From: Wenzhouxiangella sp.
GTDB taxonomy: Bacteria > Pseudomonadota > Gammaproteobacteria > Xanthomonadales > Wenzhouxiangellaceae
DNA: 12,791 nt
Reading direction: 5' to 3'
Assembly (NCBI GenBank): GCA_007135355.1
Contig: SLJA01000303.1
Span: 1 to 12,791 of the forward strand
Part shown: one piece after another, positions 1 to 8,250 of the stretch
Position numbering within the stretch: position 1 is the first letter of the stretch
Layout of the letters: each line of letters opens with the position of its first letter
Made by a program: the position numbers and the translations under genes
The notes under the pieces: model-generated
Database searches by the model: none
Told to the model about the DNA's origin: nothing
The model's input: only the letters and a program-made list of their open reading frames with translations

Positions 1-45
1 CCTGCCGGATCCGAACCGTCCGTCTGTTACCATTCTCTCACCCCT

Positions 46-121
46 GCCCCGGTAGCTCAGGGGATAGAGCGACCGCCTCCTAAGCGGTAGGTCGCAGGTT
101 CGAATCCTGCCCGGGGCACCA
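46..121 (+). tRNA. tRNA-Arg (anticodon CCU)
   Basis: A complete cloverleaf can be drawn. The acceptor arm pairs GCCCCGG (46-52) with CCGGGGC (111-117), followed by an encoded ACCA end. The anticodon stem ACCGC/GCGGT encloses the loop CTCCTAA, which places CCU at 79-81 and reads the arginine codon AGG. The T arm is GCAGG-TTCGAAT-CCTGC. Length is 76 nt. Upstream sequence is too short to judge a promoter. Only 12 bp separate its 3' end from the stop codon of the convergent flavoprotein gene. This arginine tRNA has no intron, unlike the tRNA-Arg(UCU) later in the window. Confidence 0.97.
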
Positions 122-133
122 TTTTTCCAGACC

Positions 134-673
134 TTACCGAACAAAGGTCGCAAACCCTTGCACAAACTCCACGACCTGCTTCCGCAATTCGGTATCCACC
201 TCTCCACCTTCCGGCATCAACTGATCAGCACGCGACACCCGCAGGTAATCCGGATACAGCTTGCAACCCAGCTGACGCAGGTTGATCAGGGCACCGGCTT
301 GGGCGAAAGCTGTGCCGAAAGCGCCTGGCGTGGCGCCGGCCAGTGCCGTGGGCCGATGACCGAAGGTGGGTTTCATCTCCGAACCCGGCCGGGTCAGCCA
401 ATCCAGCGCGTTTTTCAGGACCCCCGGCATGCCCGCGTTGTATTCCGGCGTCACCAGAATCAAGCCGTCGGCCTCCTTGATGCGCTGTCGCAGTGATTCC
501 ACCGCCTCGGGAACACCGCTTTGTGCTTCAAGATCACCGTCGTAAAGCGGTATACCGTGCAGACCGGCCTGGTCCACTTGCACCCCATCGGGAGCCAGTT
601 CGGCCATCAGGCCCAGCAATCGCGTATTCAATGAGGCAGCGCGCAGGCTGCCGCTGATGCCGATCAACTTCAT
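134..673 (-). CDS. NAD(P)H-dependent FMN reductase family flavoprotein (flavodoxin-like fold)
   Basis: A 179-residue protein of the NADPH-dependent FMN reductase / chromate-quinone reductase (YieF/ChrR-like) family. These are soluble FMN enzymes that pass two electrons from NAD(P)H to quinones, azo compounds or metal oxyanions; the natural substrate here cannot be told. Visible motifs are the N-terminal phosphate-binding loop GSLR (residues 8-11) with following S and N, the FMN-contacting PEYN (76-79), and the helix start PGVLKNALDWL (83-93). Length fits the family. The ATG at 673 is chosen because GGAG at 680-683 lies 6 nt upstream; the TTG at 685 and ATG at 679 have no suitably spaced site. 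It is transcribed alone, divergent from fabI. Family assignment is firm, specific function is not. Confidence 0.88.
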   Translation of the reverse strand: MKLIGISGSLRAASLNTRLLGLMAELAPDGVQVDQAGLHGIPLYDGDLEAQSGVPEAVESLRQRIKEADGLILVTPEYNAGMPGVLKNALDWLTRPGSEMKPTFGHRPTALAGATPGAFGTAFAQAGALINLRQLGCKLYPDYLRVSRADQLMPEGGEVDTELRKQVVEFVQGFATFVR

Positions 674-769
674 ATCCATCTCCAATGAAATGAGGTCGCG
701 ACTGTACCGGCACGGCCGCCATGGACAGATGAAGGCATCATGGCCCTGCGGTTTAATGGCCGCCTTCAG

Positions 770-775
770 TACAAT
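770..775 (+). promoter_or_regulatory. Possible -10 element for fabI
   Basis: TACAAT, a 5-of-6 match to the sigma-70 -10 hexamer, lies 45 nt before the fabI start codon. No good -35 hexamer is present at 16-18 nt upstream, so this is a weak call based on one box only. Confidence 0.3.
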
Positions 776-820
776 CAGACCTCACCATTGCCAACAACCT
801 GGAAAACAAAGGATCACGAC

Positions 821-1606
821 ATGGGCATGCTGGACGGAAAAAAGGCGCTGATCGTCGGGGTGGCCAGCGCGCGATCCATCGCCTGGGGAATTGCCGAGGC
901 CATGCATCGCGAGGGCGCCACACTGGCTTTCACTTACCAGAACGAAAAACTGAAGTCGCGCGTCGACAAAATCGCTCAGCAAACCGGCTCAACGCTGGTC
1001 TTGCCGTTAGACGTCAGCAGCGATGAGGAAATCAGCGCGGTATTTGACCGGATCAAGCAAGACTGGGGGGCGCTGGACATCATCGTTCATGCCGTTGGCT
1101 TTGCCCCACGCGATCAACTCGAAGGCGAGTTTGCCGACGTGGTCAACCGTGAGGGCTTCCGGGTGGCTCATGAGATTTCCGCCTACAGCTTTCCCGCCCT
1201 GGCCCGCGCCGGCCGCGCTCTGATGCAGAACCGCAATGGCGCGCTCCTGACTTTGAGCTATCTGGGCGCCATCCGGGCCATGCCCAGCTACAACGTCATG
1301 GGCCTGGCCAAGGCTTCACTGGAGGCTTCGGTCCGATACCTGGCCCATGGCCTGGGCCCCGAGGGCATTCGCGTCAACGGGATTTCGGCCGGACCGATCA
1401 AGACCTTGGCCGCGGCCGGCATCCCCAAGTTCCGTGCCATGCTCGACCACGTGGAACAAACCGCCCCCATGCGTCGAAGCGTGTCCATTGAGGACGTCGG
1501 AAATGTGGCCGCCTTTCTGTGCTCCGATCTGGCCGCCGGGGTAACCGGCGAGATCACCTACGTTGACGCGGGCTATAACATCGTCGGCATGGCCGGGTTG
1601 GAATAA
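821..1606 (+). CDS. fabI: Enoyl-[acyl-carrier-protein] reductase (NADH), FabI
   Basis: A 261-residue soluble short-chain dehydrogenase-type enzyme that performs the last reduction of each fatty-acid elongation cycle, trans-2-enoyl-ACP to acyl-ACP with NADH. It is the family inhibited by triclosan and isoniazid-type drugs. The N-terminal nucleotide-binding segment VGVASARSIAWGIA (residues 12-25) is the FabI variant of the Rossmann glycine motif. The catalytic pair Tyr157 and Lys164 lies in SYNVMGLAK, with Tyr147 in SYLGA; these correspond to Tyr156, Lys163 and Tyr146 of E. coli FabI. The ISAGPIKTLAA segment (substrate loop) is also conserved. The start at 821 is chosen by homology and by AAAGGA at 808-813; 27 further in-frame codons upstream have no FabI similarity. 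The gene converges with ppiD. The fabI-ppiD-hupB proximity resembles Pseudomonas. Confidence 0.96.
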   Translation: MGMLDGKKALIVGVASARSIAWGIAEAMHREGATLAFTYQNEKLKSRVDKIAQQTGSTLVLPLDVSSDEEISAVFDRIKQDWGALDIIVHAVGFAPRDQLEGEFADVVNREGFRVAHEISAYSFPALARAGRALMQNRNGALLTLSYLGAIRAMPSYNVMGLAKASLEASVRYLAHGLGPEGIRVNGISAGPIKTLAAAGIPKFRAMLDHVEQTAPMRRSVSIEDVGNVAAFLCSDLAAGVTGEITYVDAGYNIVGMAGLE

Positions 1607-1633
1607 CACGCCTGCGCCCGGCCGAGGACTGAG

Positions 1634-1655
1634 GGCCGGCCCCACGCTGCCGGCC
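1634..1655. terminator. GC-rich hairpin between convergent fabI and ppiD
   Basis: GGCCGGC (1634-1640) pairs with GCCGGCC (1649-1655) around an 8-nt loop, in the 59-bp gap between two convergent stop codons. There is no T-run on either strand, so it is not a classical intrinsic terminator. It could slow polymerase or protect both mRNA 3' ends. The call rests on position and symmetry only. Confidence 0.3.
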
Positions 1656-1665
1656 GCAACCGCTG

Positions 1666-3567
1666 TCAGATACGCTCTTCCACCACGCGAATGCGCGTGT
1701 TGGCGCGCAGATAGGCCAGCAGGCCTTCGACTTCTTCATTGACGCGTCCGATCAAGATCTGTTGCCGCATCAACTGCCGCTCCTGCTCCCCAGCCAGAAC
1801 AGGATTACCCGGCTGAACGCCTTGCAGTGACACCAGGGCATAGCCATCCTGCGTGCGCATGACATGCAGTGTCGGCTCCTCGCCGGGTGCCGGCAGCCTG
1901 AACAAGTCACTCAAAAAGTCAGGCCCGTGCTGGAAATCAAAGCGCCTGACCGAAGGATGCTCAGCAAACTCCAGCTCTTCTGCCTCGGCCAACTCAGCCA
2001 GGGACACGCCCTGGGTTTCCAGCCGCTCGCGCAAGGCGGCCGCTCTTTCGCGCGCCTCAGAGGCGGCCGCGCGCTGCGCCAGGCGCTCGCGAATCTCATC
2101 TTCAACGGCTTCAAAGGCCCTGGGTTCGGCCGGGAAATGCTGATCCAGCTTGATCGCAACCATGCGATTACGGTCCAGCTCGATCGGATCCGAGACCGCT
2201 CCGTCCAGCAGCACCAGGTCCGAGAAGGCGGCCTCGATCACCGGACGCTCACCGCTGATGCCCTCGCCACCGGCCCGCGTAAACGGGCCCGCCTGGCGAA
2301 TCTCGAGGTCCAGCTCGGCCACCAGGGGTTCCAGCGTGCTGTCATCGGCAAAGATGAGATCGACCATGCGCTCGGACAGTTCGATATACAGATCTTCGGC
2401 TTCGCGCTCGCGGAAGTCGGCCAGGATCTCCTCACGCGCCTCCTCAAAACTCATGCCTTCGGGTTCACGCACATCCTCCAGCCGGATCAAATGCCAGCCA
2501 AAAGAGCTGCGAACCGGCGCGGAAACTTCACCGGCCAGCGTCAGATCGAATAGCGCATCTTCGAACTCAGGCACCATGTCGCCGGCCTCGATCCAGCCGA
2601 GATCGCCACCGTCGGCGGCCGAACCTGGATCGTCGGAGTATTCCAGCGCCAACTCGGCAAACGATTCACCCGCAACCAGGCGCTCAAACAGGGTCTGCGC
2701 CAAGGCTTCGGTCTCCGCTTCGTCGCGCCCGGGCGTCACCTCAAGCAGAATGTGCGAGGCTTGGCGCAGCTCCGGCGTTAAAAAACGCTGACGCGCGGCC
2801 TCATAACGCTGACGCAGCTCTTCCTCCGACAAGCTGGCGTCCGCCGCCATGGCCACCGTATCGAGTTCCACATAAAAAATGCTGACTGCTTCGGTGGTCA
2901 GGAAGTCGCTCAAATTCGCCTCGTAATACTCACGGACCTCTTCATCTTCAATCACCACCGCGTCTTCAAACAAGGCCGCGGGGACCTTGATCTTGCTGAT
3001 CTGACGCGTTTCGTTCTGCAGGCTCAGCATGCGGTCCACTTCCGCCTCGGTGACGATGCTGGACCCGGCAACGCTGGTCGGGATCATCCGCATCAGCAGA
3101 TCCTCGCGCAGATCGCGCTCAAAAGCGCGCGGGGTCAGCCCGGAAGCTCGCAGGGCTTGCTGGTAAAGATCGGGCTCAAAGCGACCGTCAATTTGAAAGG
3201 CTGGAATCTGGCGAATAAGGTCTACCAGCATGTCGGCGCTGATCACCAGCCCCATGTTTTCAGCATGTTGGCGCAGCAGCACCTCGTCAATCATGCCTTC
3301 CAGGTGCTGGCGTCGCACGACCGGCTGGTTGATGGCAATTTCGTCGTGGGCGGCACCCTGTTGCTGACGCTGTTCAGCCCGAAAACGGGCAAAGCTGGTC
3401 TGGAACTCGGAGGTGCTGATCTCATGATCACCGACGGTGGCCACGGCATCTTGCGGCACGGCGCGAATGTAGCTCTCGACACCAAAGAACAAAAACGGCA
3501 CGGCCAACAAACCGAGGACAAAGATGGCGACGATACCGGTGACGCGTTCGCGGATGGCTTGCAGCAT
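1666..3567 (-). CDS. ppiD: Peptidyl-prolyl cis-trans isomerase PpiD (membrane-anchored periplasmic chaperone)
   Basis: A 633-residue SurA_N plus parvulin protein, close to the 623 residues of E. coli PpiD. It has a single membrane segment near the N-terminus (about residues 11-32, GIVAIFVLGLLAVPFLFFGV) with a basic cytoplasmic start, so the rest lies in the periplasm, where PpiD assists proteins leaving the Sec translocon. The SurA-like chaperone region spans about 38-265 and the parvulin domain about 269-365, with SHILLE, GGDLGWIEAGDMVPEF and FGWHLIRL. The parvulin active-site positions His272, Met331, Phe335 and His359 are all present, whereas the E. coli PpiD domain lacks them and is regarded as inactive. 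The long acidic, helical C-terminal arm (about 370-600) is typical. No clear Shine-Dalgarno precedes the ATG. It stands downstream of the tRNA-Asp terminator, so it needs its own promoter. Confidence 0.93.
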   Translation of the reverse strand: MLQAIRERVTGIVAIFVLGLLAVPFLFFGVESYIRAVPQDAVATVGDHEISTSEFQTSFARFRAEQRQQQGAAHDEIAINQPVVRRQHLEGMIDEVLLRQHAENMGLVISADMLVDLIRQIPAFQIDGRFEPDLYQQALRASGLTPRAFERDLREDLLMRMIPTSVAGSSIVTEAEVDRMLSLQNETRQISKIKVPAALFEDAVVIEDEEVREYYEANLSDFLTTEAVSIFYVELDTVAMAADASLSEEELRQRYEAARQRFLTPELRQASHILLEVTPGRDEAETEALAQTLFERLVAGESFAELALEYSDDPGSAADGGDLGWIEAGDMVPEFEDALFDLTLAGEVSAPVRSSFGWHLIRLEDVREPEGMSFEEAREEILADFREREAEDLYIELSERMVDLIFADDSTLEPLVAELDLEIRQAGPFTRAGGEGISGERPVIEAAFSDLVLLDGAVSDPIELDRNRMVAIKLDQHFPAEPRAFEAVEDEIRERLAQRAAASEARERAAALRERLETQGVSLAELAEAEELEFAEHPSVRRFDFQHGPDFLSDLFRLPAPGEEPTLHVMRTQDGYALVSLQGVQPGNPVLAGEQERQLMRQQILIGRVNEEVEGLLAYLRANTRIRVVEERI

Positions 3568-3586
3568 GGGGTTCGGGGAATCTTTA

Positions 3587-3609
3587 TGTCAGTTGCGAGA
3601 AAGAGTCAA
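3587..3609 (-). promoter_or_regulatory. Weak promoter candidate for ppiD
   Basis: On the minus strand TTGACT (3604-3609, 5 of 6 to the -35 consensus) is followed at 17 nt by TAAAGA, a poor -10. An alternative -10, CATAAA, sits at 15 nt. The site is in the 52-bp space between the tRNA terminator and the ppiD start, where a promoter is expected. Location supports it more than the sequence does. Confidence 0.35.
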
Positions 3610-3619
3610 TCTCAGAGGC

Positions 3620-3652
3620 CTGAAACAAACAGGGCGCCTGAGGAGGCGCCCT
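3620..3652 (-). terminator. Rho-independent terminator of the hupB / tRNA-Val / tRNA-Asp transcript
   Basis: On the minus strand a perfect 8-bp stem, AGGGCGCC (3645-3652) with GGCGCCCT (3631-3638), encloses a 6-nt loop and is followed by GTTTGTTTC. It starts 8 nt after the tRNA-Asp CCA end, so it ends the tRNA transcript before ppiD. Confidence 0.85.
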
Positions 3653-3660
3653 GCGGGTGT

Positions 3661-3737
3661 TGGCGGAGTGGACGGGACTCGAACCCGCGACCCCCGGCGT
3701 GACAGGCCGGTATTCTAACCAACTGAACTACCACTCC
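3661..3737 (-). tRNA. tRNA-Asp (anticodon GUC)
   Basis: A 77-nt cloverleaf on the minus strand. The acceptor 5' strand GGAGTGG pairs with CCACTCC and is followed by the encoded GCCA. The anticodon stem ACCGG has the loop CCTGTCACG region with GUC, and the T arm is CGGGT-TCGAACC type. The sequence is nearly the same as E. coli tRNA-Asp. It follows tRNA-Val after only 7 nt and ends 8 nt before an intrinsic terminator, so the two tRNAs are co-transcribed. Confidence 0.97.
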
Positions 3738-3744
3738 TTAAACC

Positions 3745-3820
3745 TGGTGGGTGCTGACGGGCTCGAACCGCCGACCCTCGCCTTGTAAGGGCGATGCTCT
3801 CCCAGCTGAGCTAAGCACCC
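3745..3820 (-). tRNA. tRNA-Val (anticodon UAC)
   Basis: A 76-nt cloverleaf on the minus strand with the acceptor GGGTGCT/AGCACCC and an encoded ACCA. The anticodon loop CTTACAA gives UAC. The T stem GGCGG/CCGTC includes a G-U pair, as in E. coli tRNA-Val. Its 5' end is 14 nt from the hupB stop codon, with no room for a promoter in the gap, so it is probably read from the hupB promoter and released by RNase P. Confidence 0.97.
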
Positions 3821-3834
3821 CGGGCAATAGCCCG
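3821..3834 (-). other. Perfect hairpin filling the hupB to tRNA-Val gap
   Basis: The 14 nt between the hupB stop codon and the tRNA-Val 5' end read, on the minus strand, CGGGC-TATT-GCCCG: a 5-bp stem with a 4-nt loop and no spare base on either side. There is no T-run after it, so it should not terminate. RNase P cleavage at the tRNA 5' end would leave this hairpin as the exact 3' end of hupB mRNA, where it could block exonucleases. That role is inference. Confidence 0.6.
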
Positions 3835-4107
3835 CTATTTTATCGCGTCTTTAAGACCTTTACCAGCCTTGAATGAAGGAGTTTTCGAGGCTTTGATCTT
3901 GATGGTCTCGCCGGTGGACGGGTTGCGGCCGGTACGGGCAGCACGCTTCTTCACCGAAAAAGTACCAAAACCAATCAGCGATACCGTATCGCCCTTCTTC
4001 AACGCCTTGCCGATATTCGAGGTGAAAGATTCCAGCGCGCGCTGAGCATCAGCCTTACTCAACCCCGCATCCGCGGCCATTGCGTCAACCAATTCTGATT
4101 TATTCAT
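3835..4107 (-). CDS. hupB: DNA-binding protein HU (HU-beta type)
   Basis: A 90-residue nucleoid protein that binds and bends DNA as a dimer without strong sequence preference. The start MNKSELVDAMA and the beta-arm signature GFGTFSVKKRAARTGRNP (residues 46-63), with the intercalating-proline region NPSTGE, are diagnostic for HU. The length is exactly that of the family. The ATG at 4107 has TTGGAG (4117-4122) 9 nt upstream. It lies downstream of lon, the classic lon-hupB order, after a 207-bp gap that probably carries its own promoter. Downstream it appears fused in transcript to tRNA-Val and tRNA-Asp. HU versus IHF: the sequence lacks IHF-specific arm features, and the gene context supports HU-beta. 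Confidence 0.96.
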   Translation of the reverse strand: MNKSELVDAMAADAGLSKADAQRALESFTSNIGKALKKGDTVSLIGFGTFSVKKRAARTGRNPSTGETIKIKASKTPSFKAGKGLKDAIK

Positions 4108-4314
4108 TTGTCAAAACTCCAATCTTGTCCATTTACGTTCACAGCCTACTGCGGGTTCCCTCAAGCCTAATGCGCCCCGATGGATTCAGTGGCCTCTCTA
4201 AAAAGCTCCAACTAAAAATGCCTGGACGAAACCGTGCGAGTCGCCGGCTCAGGCAGAGCATGTGACAGCCTTAACGCAGGTATTCTAGCGCCAAATTGCA
4301 ATCAATGCGCGCCT
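4108..4314 (-). promoter_or_regulatory. lon-hupB intergenic region, likely holding the hupB promoter
   Basis: This 207-bp gap has no coding signal. On the minus strand it contains a TAGAAT hexamer (a 5-of-6 -10 match) soon after the lon stop, but no -35 at the right distance. It also has two T5 runs around 4198-4222 without a clear preceding stem. No intrinsic terminator for lon was found. A hupB promoter is expected here but cannot be placed with confidence. Confidence 0.3.
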
Positions 4315-6732
4315 CTAATGCGGTCTGATCGCGCTGGCGGCCGATTCGGTCTTGGCCGCCGCCGGGCCGTCAGCCTTTTCGGCGTTCGGCAACCGCTCCA
4401 GGGCCACTTCAAGCACCTCATCAATCCACTGTACCGGCTTGATCTCCAGATCCTTTTTGATCCGCTGCGGAATTTCGGCCAGATCCTTTTCGTTTTCCTT
4501 CGGGATCATCACCAGCCGGATGCCCCCGCGCAGCGCGGCCAGCAGCTTCTCTTTCAAGCCGCCAATGGGCAGCACTTTACCGCGCAGGGTGATTTCTCCG
4601 GTCATTGCCACATCCGACCGCACCGCGACCCCGGTCAGGATCGAGACCAGCGCGGTTGCCATGGCGATACCGGCGCTTGGACCATCCTTGGGCGTCGCGC
4701 CCTCGGGAACGTGAATATGTATATCTCGATTTTGATGGAAATCTTCGGCGATTCCGAGCGCGGCGGCACGAGCACGCACGACCGACAAAGCAGCCTGCAC
4801 CGACTCCTGCATAACGCTACCTAACTGACCGGTATGAGTGAGCTTGCCTTTGCCGGGCACGGCTGCGGCCTCGATTTGCAGCAATTCGCCGCCCACTTCG
4901 GTCCAGGCCAAACCGGTGACCTGACCGATTTCGTTCTCTTCTTCGGCACGCCCATAGCGGAACCGGCGCACACCCAGATACTTATCGAGGTTGCGGACTG
5001 TGACCTGACGACTCTCCAGATTGTCGTCAACACTCAACTCTTTGACGACCTTGCGACAAATCTTGGCCAGCTCGCGCTCGAGATTACGCACCCCCGCCTC
5101 GCGCGTGTAATAGCGAATGATATCGGTGATGGCGCCTTCGCTGACCGAGATTTCTTTGTCTTTCAGGCCATGCTGTTTGATCTGCTTGGGCAGCAAGTAG
5201 CGTACGGCGATATTGAGCTTTTCATCCTCGGTGTAGCCGGGAATGCGGATGATCTCCATTCGATCCAGCAGCGCCGGCGGAATATTCAGCGAATTCGCCG
5301 TGGCCACGAACATGATTTCCGACAGGTCGAAATCGACCTCCAGGTAATGATCACCGAAGGTGTTGTTCTGTTCGGGATCGAGCACTTCGAGTAGCGCCGA
5401 TGAGGGATCGCCGCGAAAGTCCATCGACATCTTGTCCAGCTCATCGAGCATGAACAGCGGGTTACGCGTGCCCACCTTGCCCAGGTTCTGAAGGACGCGG
5501 CCGGGCATCGAGCCGATGTAGGTCCGGCGGTGACCGCGAATCTCGGCCTCGTCACGCACCCCGCCCAGACTCATGCGCACAAACTCCCGCCCGGTGGCCT
5601 TGGCAATCGAGCGACCGAGCGAGGTTTTGCCGACACCTGGCGGGCCCACCAGGCAAAGAATCGGGCCTTTGAGTTTTTTGACTCGCTGCTGCACGGCCAG
5701 GTACTCGAGGATGCGCTCCTTGACTCGCTCCAGCCCGTAATGATCGGCCTCGAGGATGCCTTCGGCCGCCTTGATGTCGTTGCGCACGCGACTGCGCTTT
5801 TTCCACGGCATCATCAGCATCCAGTCCAGATAATTGCGCACGACGGTGGCTTCGGCCGACATCGGCGACATCATCTTGAGCTTGTTGAATTCGGTCTTGG
5901 CCTTTTCCAGTGCTTCAGCCGGCATGCCGGCTTTCTCGATCTTGGCTTCCAGGTCGCCCAGATCGTTACCGGACTCGTCGAGGTCGCCCAGCTCTTTCTG
6001 AATGGCTTTCATCTGCTCATTCAGGTAATACTCGCGCTGGCTTTTCTCCATCTGCGTCTTGACCCGACCACGAATCCGCTTTTCCAGCTTGAGTACGTCG
6101 ATTTCGCCCTCGATCAGCGCCATCAACCGCTCCATGCGCTGCAGCACCGAGGGGGTTTCCAGAATTTGCTGCTTGTCTTCGATGCGAATACCAAGATGAG
6201 CGGCAATGGTGTCGGCCAGACGACTGGGGTCTTCAATGCCGGCCAGAGTGGTCAGCAACTCGGGCGGAATCTTGCGGCTGAGCTTGACGTATTGCTCGAA
6301 CAGGCCCACCAAGCTGCGATTGGTTACTTCCAAAGCGCGTTCATCGTCGGGATCGGCCGCTTCCAGGTAGCTCCAGTTACCGGCCAGGTAACCTTCCTGG
6401 TCATGCAGCTCGCGGATGCGCACCCGCTCAACCCCCTCGACCAGCACCTTGGTCGTGCCATCCGGCAAACGCAACATTTGCAGAATGCTGGCAATCGTGC
6501 CGCACTCGAACAGATCTTCGGCCCCGGGAGATTCCGTCTCGGGATTTTTCTGAGTGACCAGCAGGATCCGCTTGTCAAAGTTCATCGTCTCCTCGAGCGC
6601 GCGAACGGAACGCTCCCGGCCGACAAACAGCGGGATGACCATATGCGGAAAAACCACCACATCGCGCAGGCTGAGCACCGGCGTTGGCTGGCGCGGTGGT
6701 TGCTCGGAGGAAGATTTTGCTGCTGTAACCAT
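4315..6732 (-). CDS. lon: ATP-dependent protease La (Lon)
   Basis: An 805-residue cytosolic AAA+ serine protease that unfolds and degrades misfolded and selected regulatory proteins (E. coli Lon has 784). Order of domains: N-terminal substrate domain with LSLRDVVVFPHMVIPLFVG (about residues 20-38), a coiled-coil region about 210-290, Walker A GPPGVGKT (363-370), Walker B FMLDELDK (427-434), and a C-terminal protease domain with the Ser-Lys dyad Ser686 (PKDGPSAG) and Lys729 (GGLKEK), spaced 43 residues as in E. coli. A short Ala/Glu-rich tail of about 20 residues follows. The ATG at 6732 is preferred. A GTG at 6768 would add 12 residues not typical of Lon, and it has no Shine-Dalgarno; the ATG site is itself weak. 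A sigma-32-like promoter precedes it. Confidence 0.96.
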   Translation of the reverse strand: MVTAAKSSSEQPPRQPTPVLSLRDVVVFPHMVIPLFVGRERSVRALEETMNFDKRILLVTQKNPETESPGAEDLFECGTIASILQMLRLPDGTTKVLVEGVERVRIRELHDQEGYLAGNWSYLEAADPDDERALEVTNRSLVGLFEQYVKLSRKIPPELLTTLAGIEDPSRLADTIAAHLGIRIEDKQQILETPSVLQRMERLMALIEGEIDVLKLEKRIRGRVKTQMEKSQREYYLNEQMKAIQKELGDLDESGNDLGDLEAKIEKAGMPAEALEKAKTEFNKLKMMSPMSAEATVVRNYLDWMLMMPWKKRSRVRNDIKAAEGILEADHYGLERVKERILEYLAVQQRVKKLKGPILCLVGPPGVGKTSLGRSIAKATGREFVRMSLGGVRDEAEIRGHRRTYIGSMPGRVLQNLGKVGTRNPLFMLDELDKMSMDFRGDPSSALLEVLDPEQNNTFGDHYLEVDFDLSEIMFVATANSLNIPPALLDRMEIIRIPGYTEDEKLNIAVRYLLPKQIKQHGLKDKEISVSEGAITDIIRYYTREAGVRNLERELAKICRKVVKELSVDDNLESRQVTVRNLDKYLGVRRFRYGRAEEENEIGQVTGLAWTEVGGELLQIEAAAVPGKGKLTHTGQLGSVMQESVQAALSVVRARAAALGIAEDFHQNRDIHIHVPEGATPKDGPSAGIAMATALVSILTGVAVRSDVAMTGEITLRGKVLPIGGLKEKLLAALRGGIRLVMIPKENEKDLAEIPQRIKKDLEIKPVQWIDEVLEVALERLPNAEKADGPAAAKTESAASAIRPH

Positions 6733-6792
6733 AATCAGATCGGGTATCTCGTATCGGGATGAGGACACCGAATCAATCGGCGTCGGGGAGTG

Positions 6793-6821
6793 ATATTGGC
6801 GCCGCGGCGACGGTATTCAAG
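6793..6821 (-). promoter_or_regulatory. Sigma-32-like heat-shock promoter of lon
   Basis: On the minus strand CTTGAAT (6815-6821), a 14-nt spacer, and GCCAATAT (6793-6800) match the RpoH consensus CTTGAAA-N14-CCCCATnT closely. A start about 7 nt downstream gives a leader of roughly 50 nt before the lon ATG at 6732. lon belongs to the heat-shock regulon in E. coli, which supports the reading. The same -35 could serve sigma-70, but no good -10 is present at 16-18 nt. Confidence 0.65.
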
Positions 6822-6864
6822 CGACACGGAGAAGATGACAGGCATGACGGCAGGGTGCATCGGC

Positions 6865-6909
6865 CACCGCGAAGGTGCGGTGAGCACCGGCGCGGCGGCG
6901 TGCGCCGCC
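6865..6909 (-). terminator. GC-rich stem-loops after clpX, without a T-run
   Basis: Two inverted repeats lie just after the clpX stop codon. GGCGGC (6894-6899) pairs with GCCGCC (6904-6909), and CACCGC (6865-6870) pairs with GCGGTG (6877-6882). A competing GGTGC/GCACC pairing overlaps the second. No T-run follows on the minus strand. They may be part of a factor-dependent terminator or an mRNA 3'-end barrier between clpX and the separately promoted lon. Confidence 0.35.
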
Positions 6910-6925
6910 TGCCGCTGCGATCGTT

Positions 6926-8188
<1,263 letters not shown>

Positions 8189-8250
8189 ATCGATGTCAAA
8201 AGGGTTCCGCCGATTCGCTCAGGCTAGAGTGTACCCGAATCCGTGAAAAG

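Noticed and set aside
3821..3840. Plus-strand intrinsic terminator (CGGGC stem followed by TATTTTAT)
   Set aside because: No gene is transcribed toward it on the plus strand; the T-rich part is the reverse of the hupB 3' coding end. The minus-strand hairpin reading is more useful.
5530..6762. A 410-codon plus-strand reading frame opposite lon
   Set aside because: It lies wholly antisense to the conserved lon gene, its histidine- and leucine-rich translation is typical of the reverse frame of GC-rich coding DNA, and no domain is recognisable.
6733..6768. GTG at 6768 as the lon start codon
   Set aside because: No Shine-Dalgarno precedes it and the added residues are not found in Lon proteins; the ATG at 6732 fits the family start and the mapped promoter equally well.
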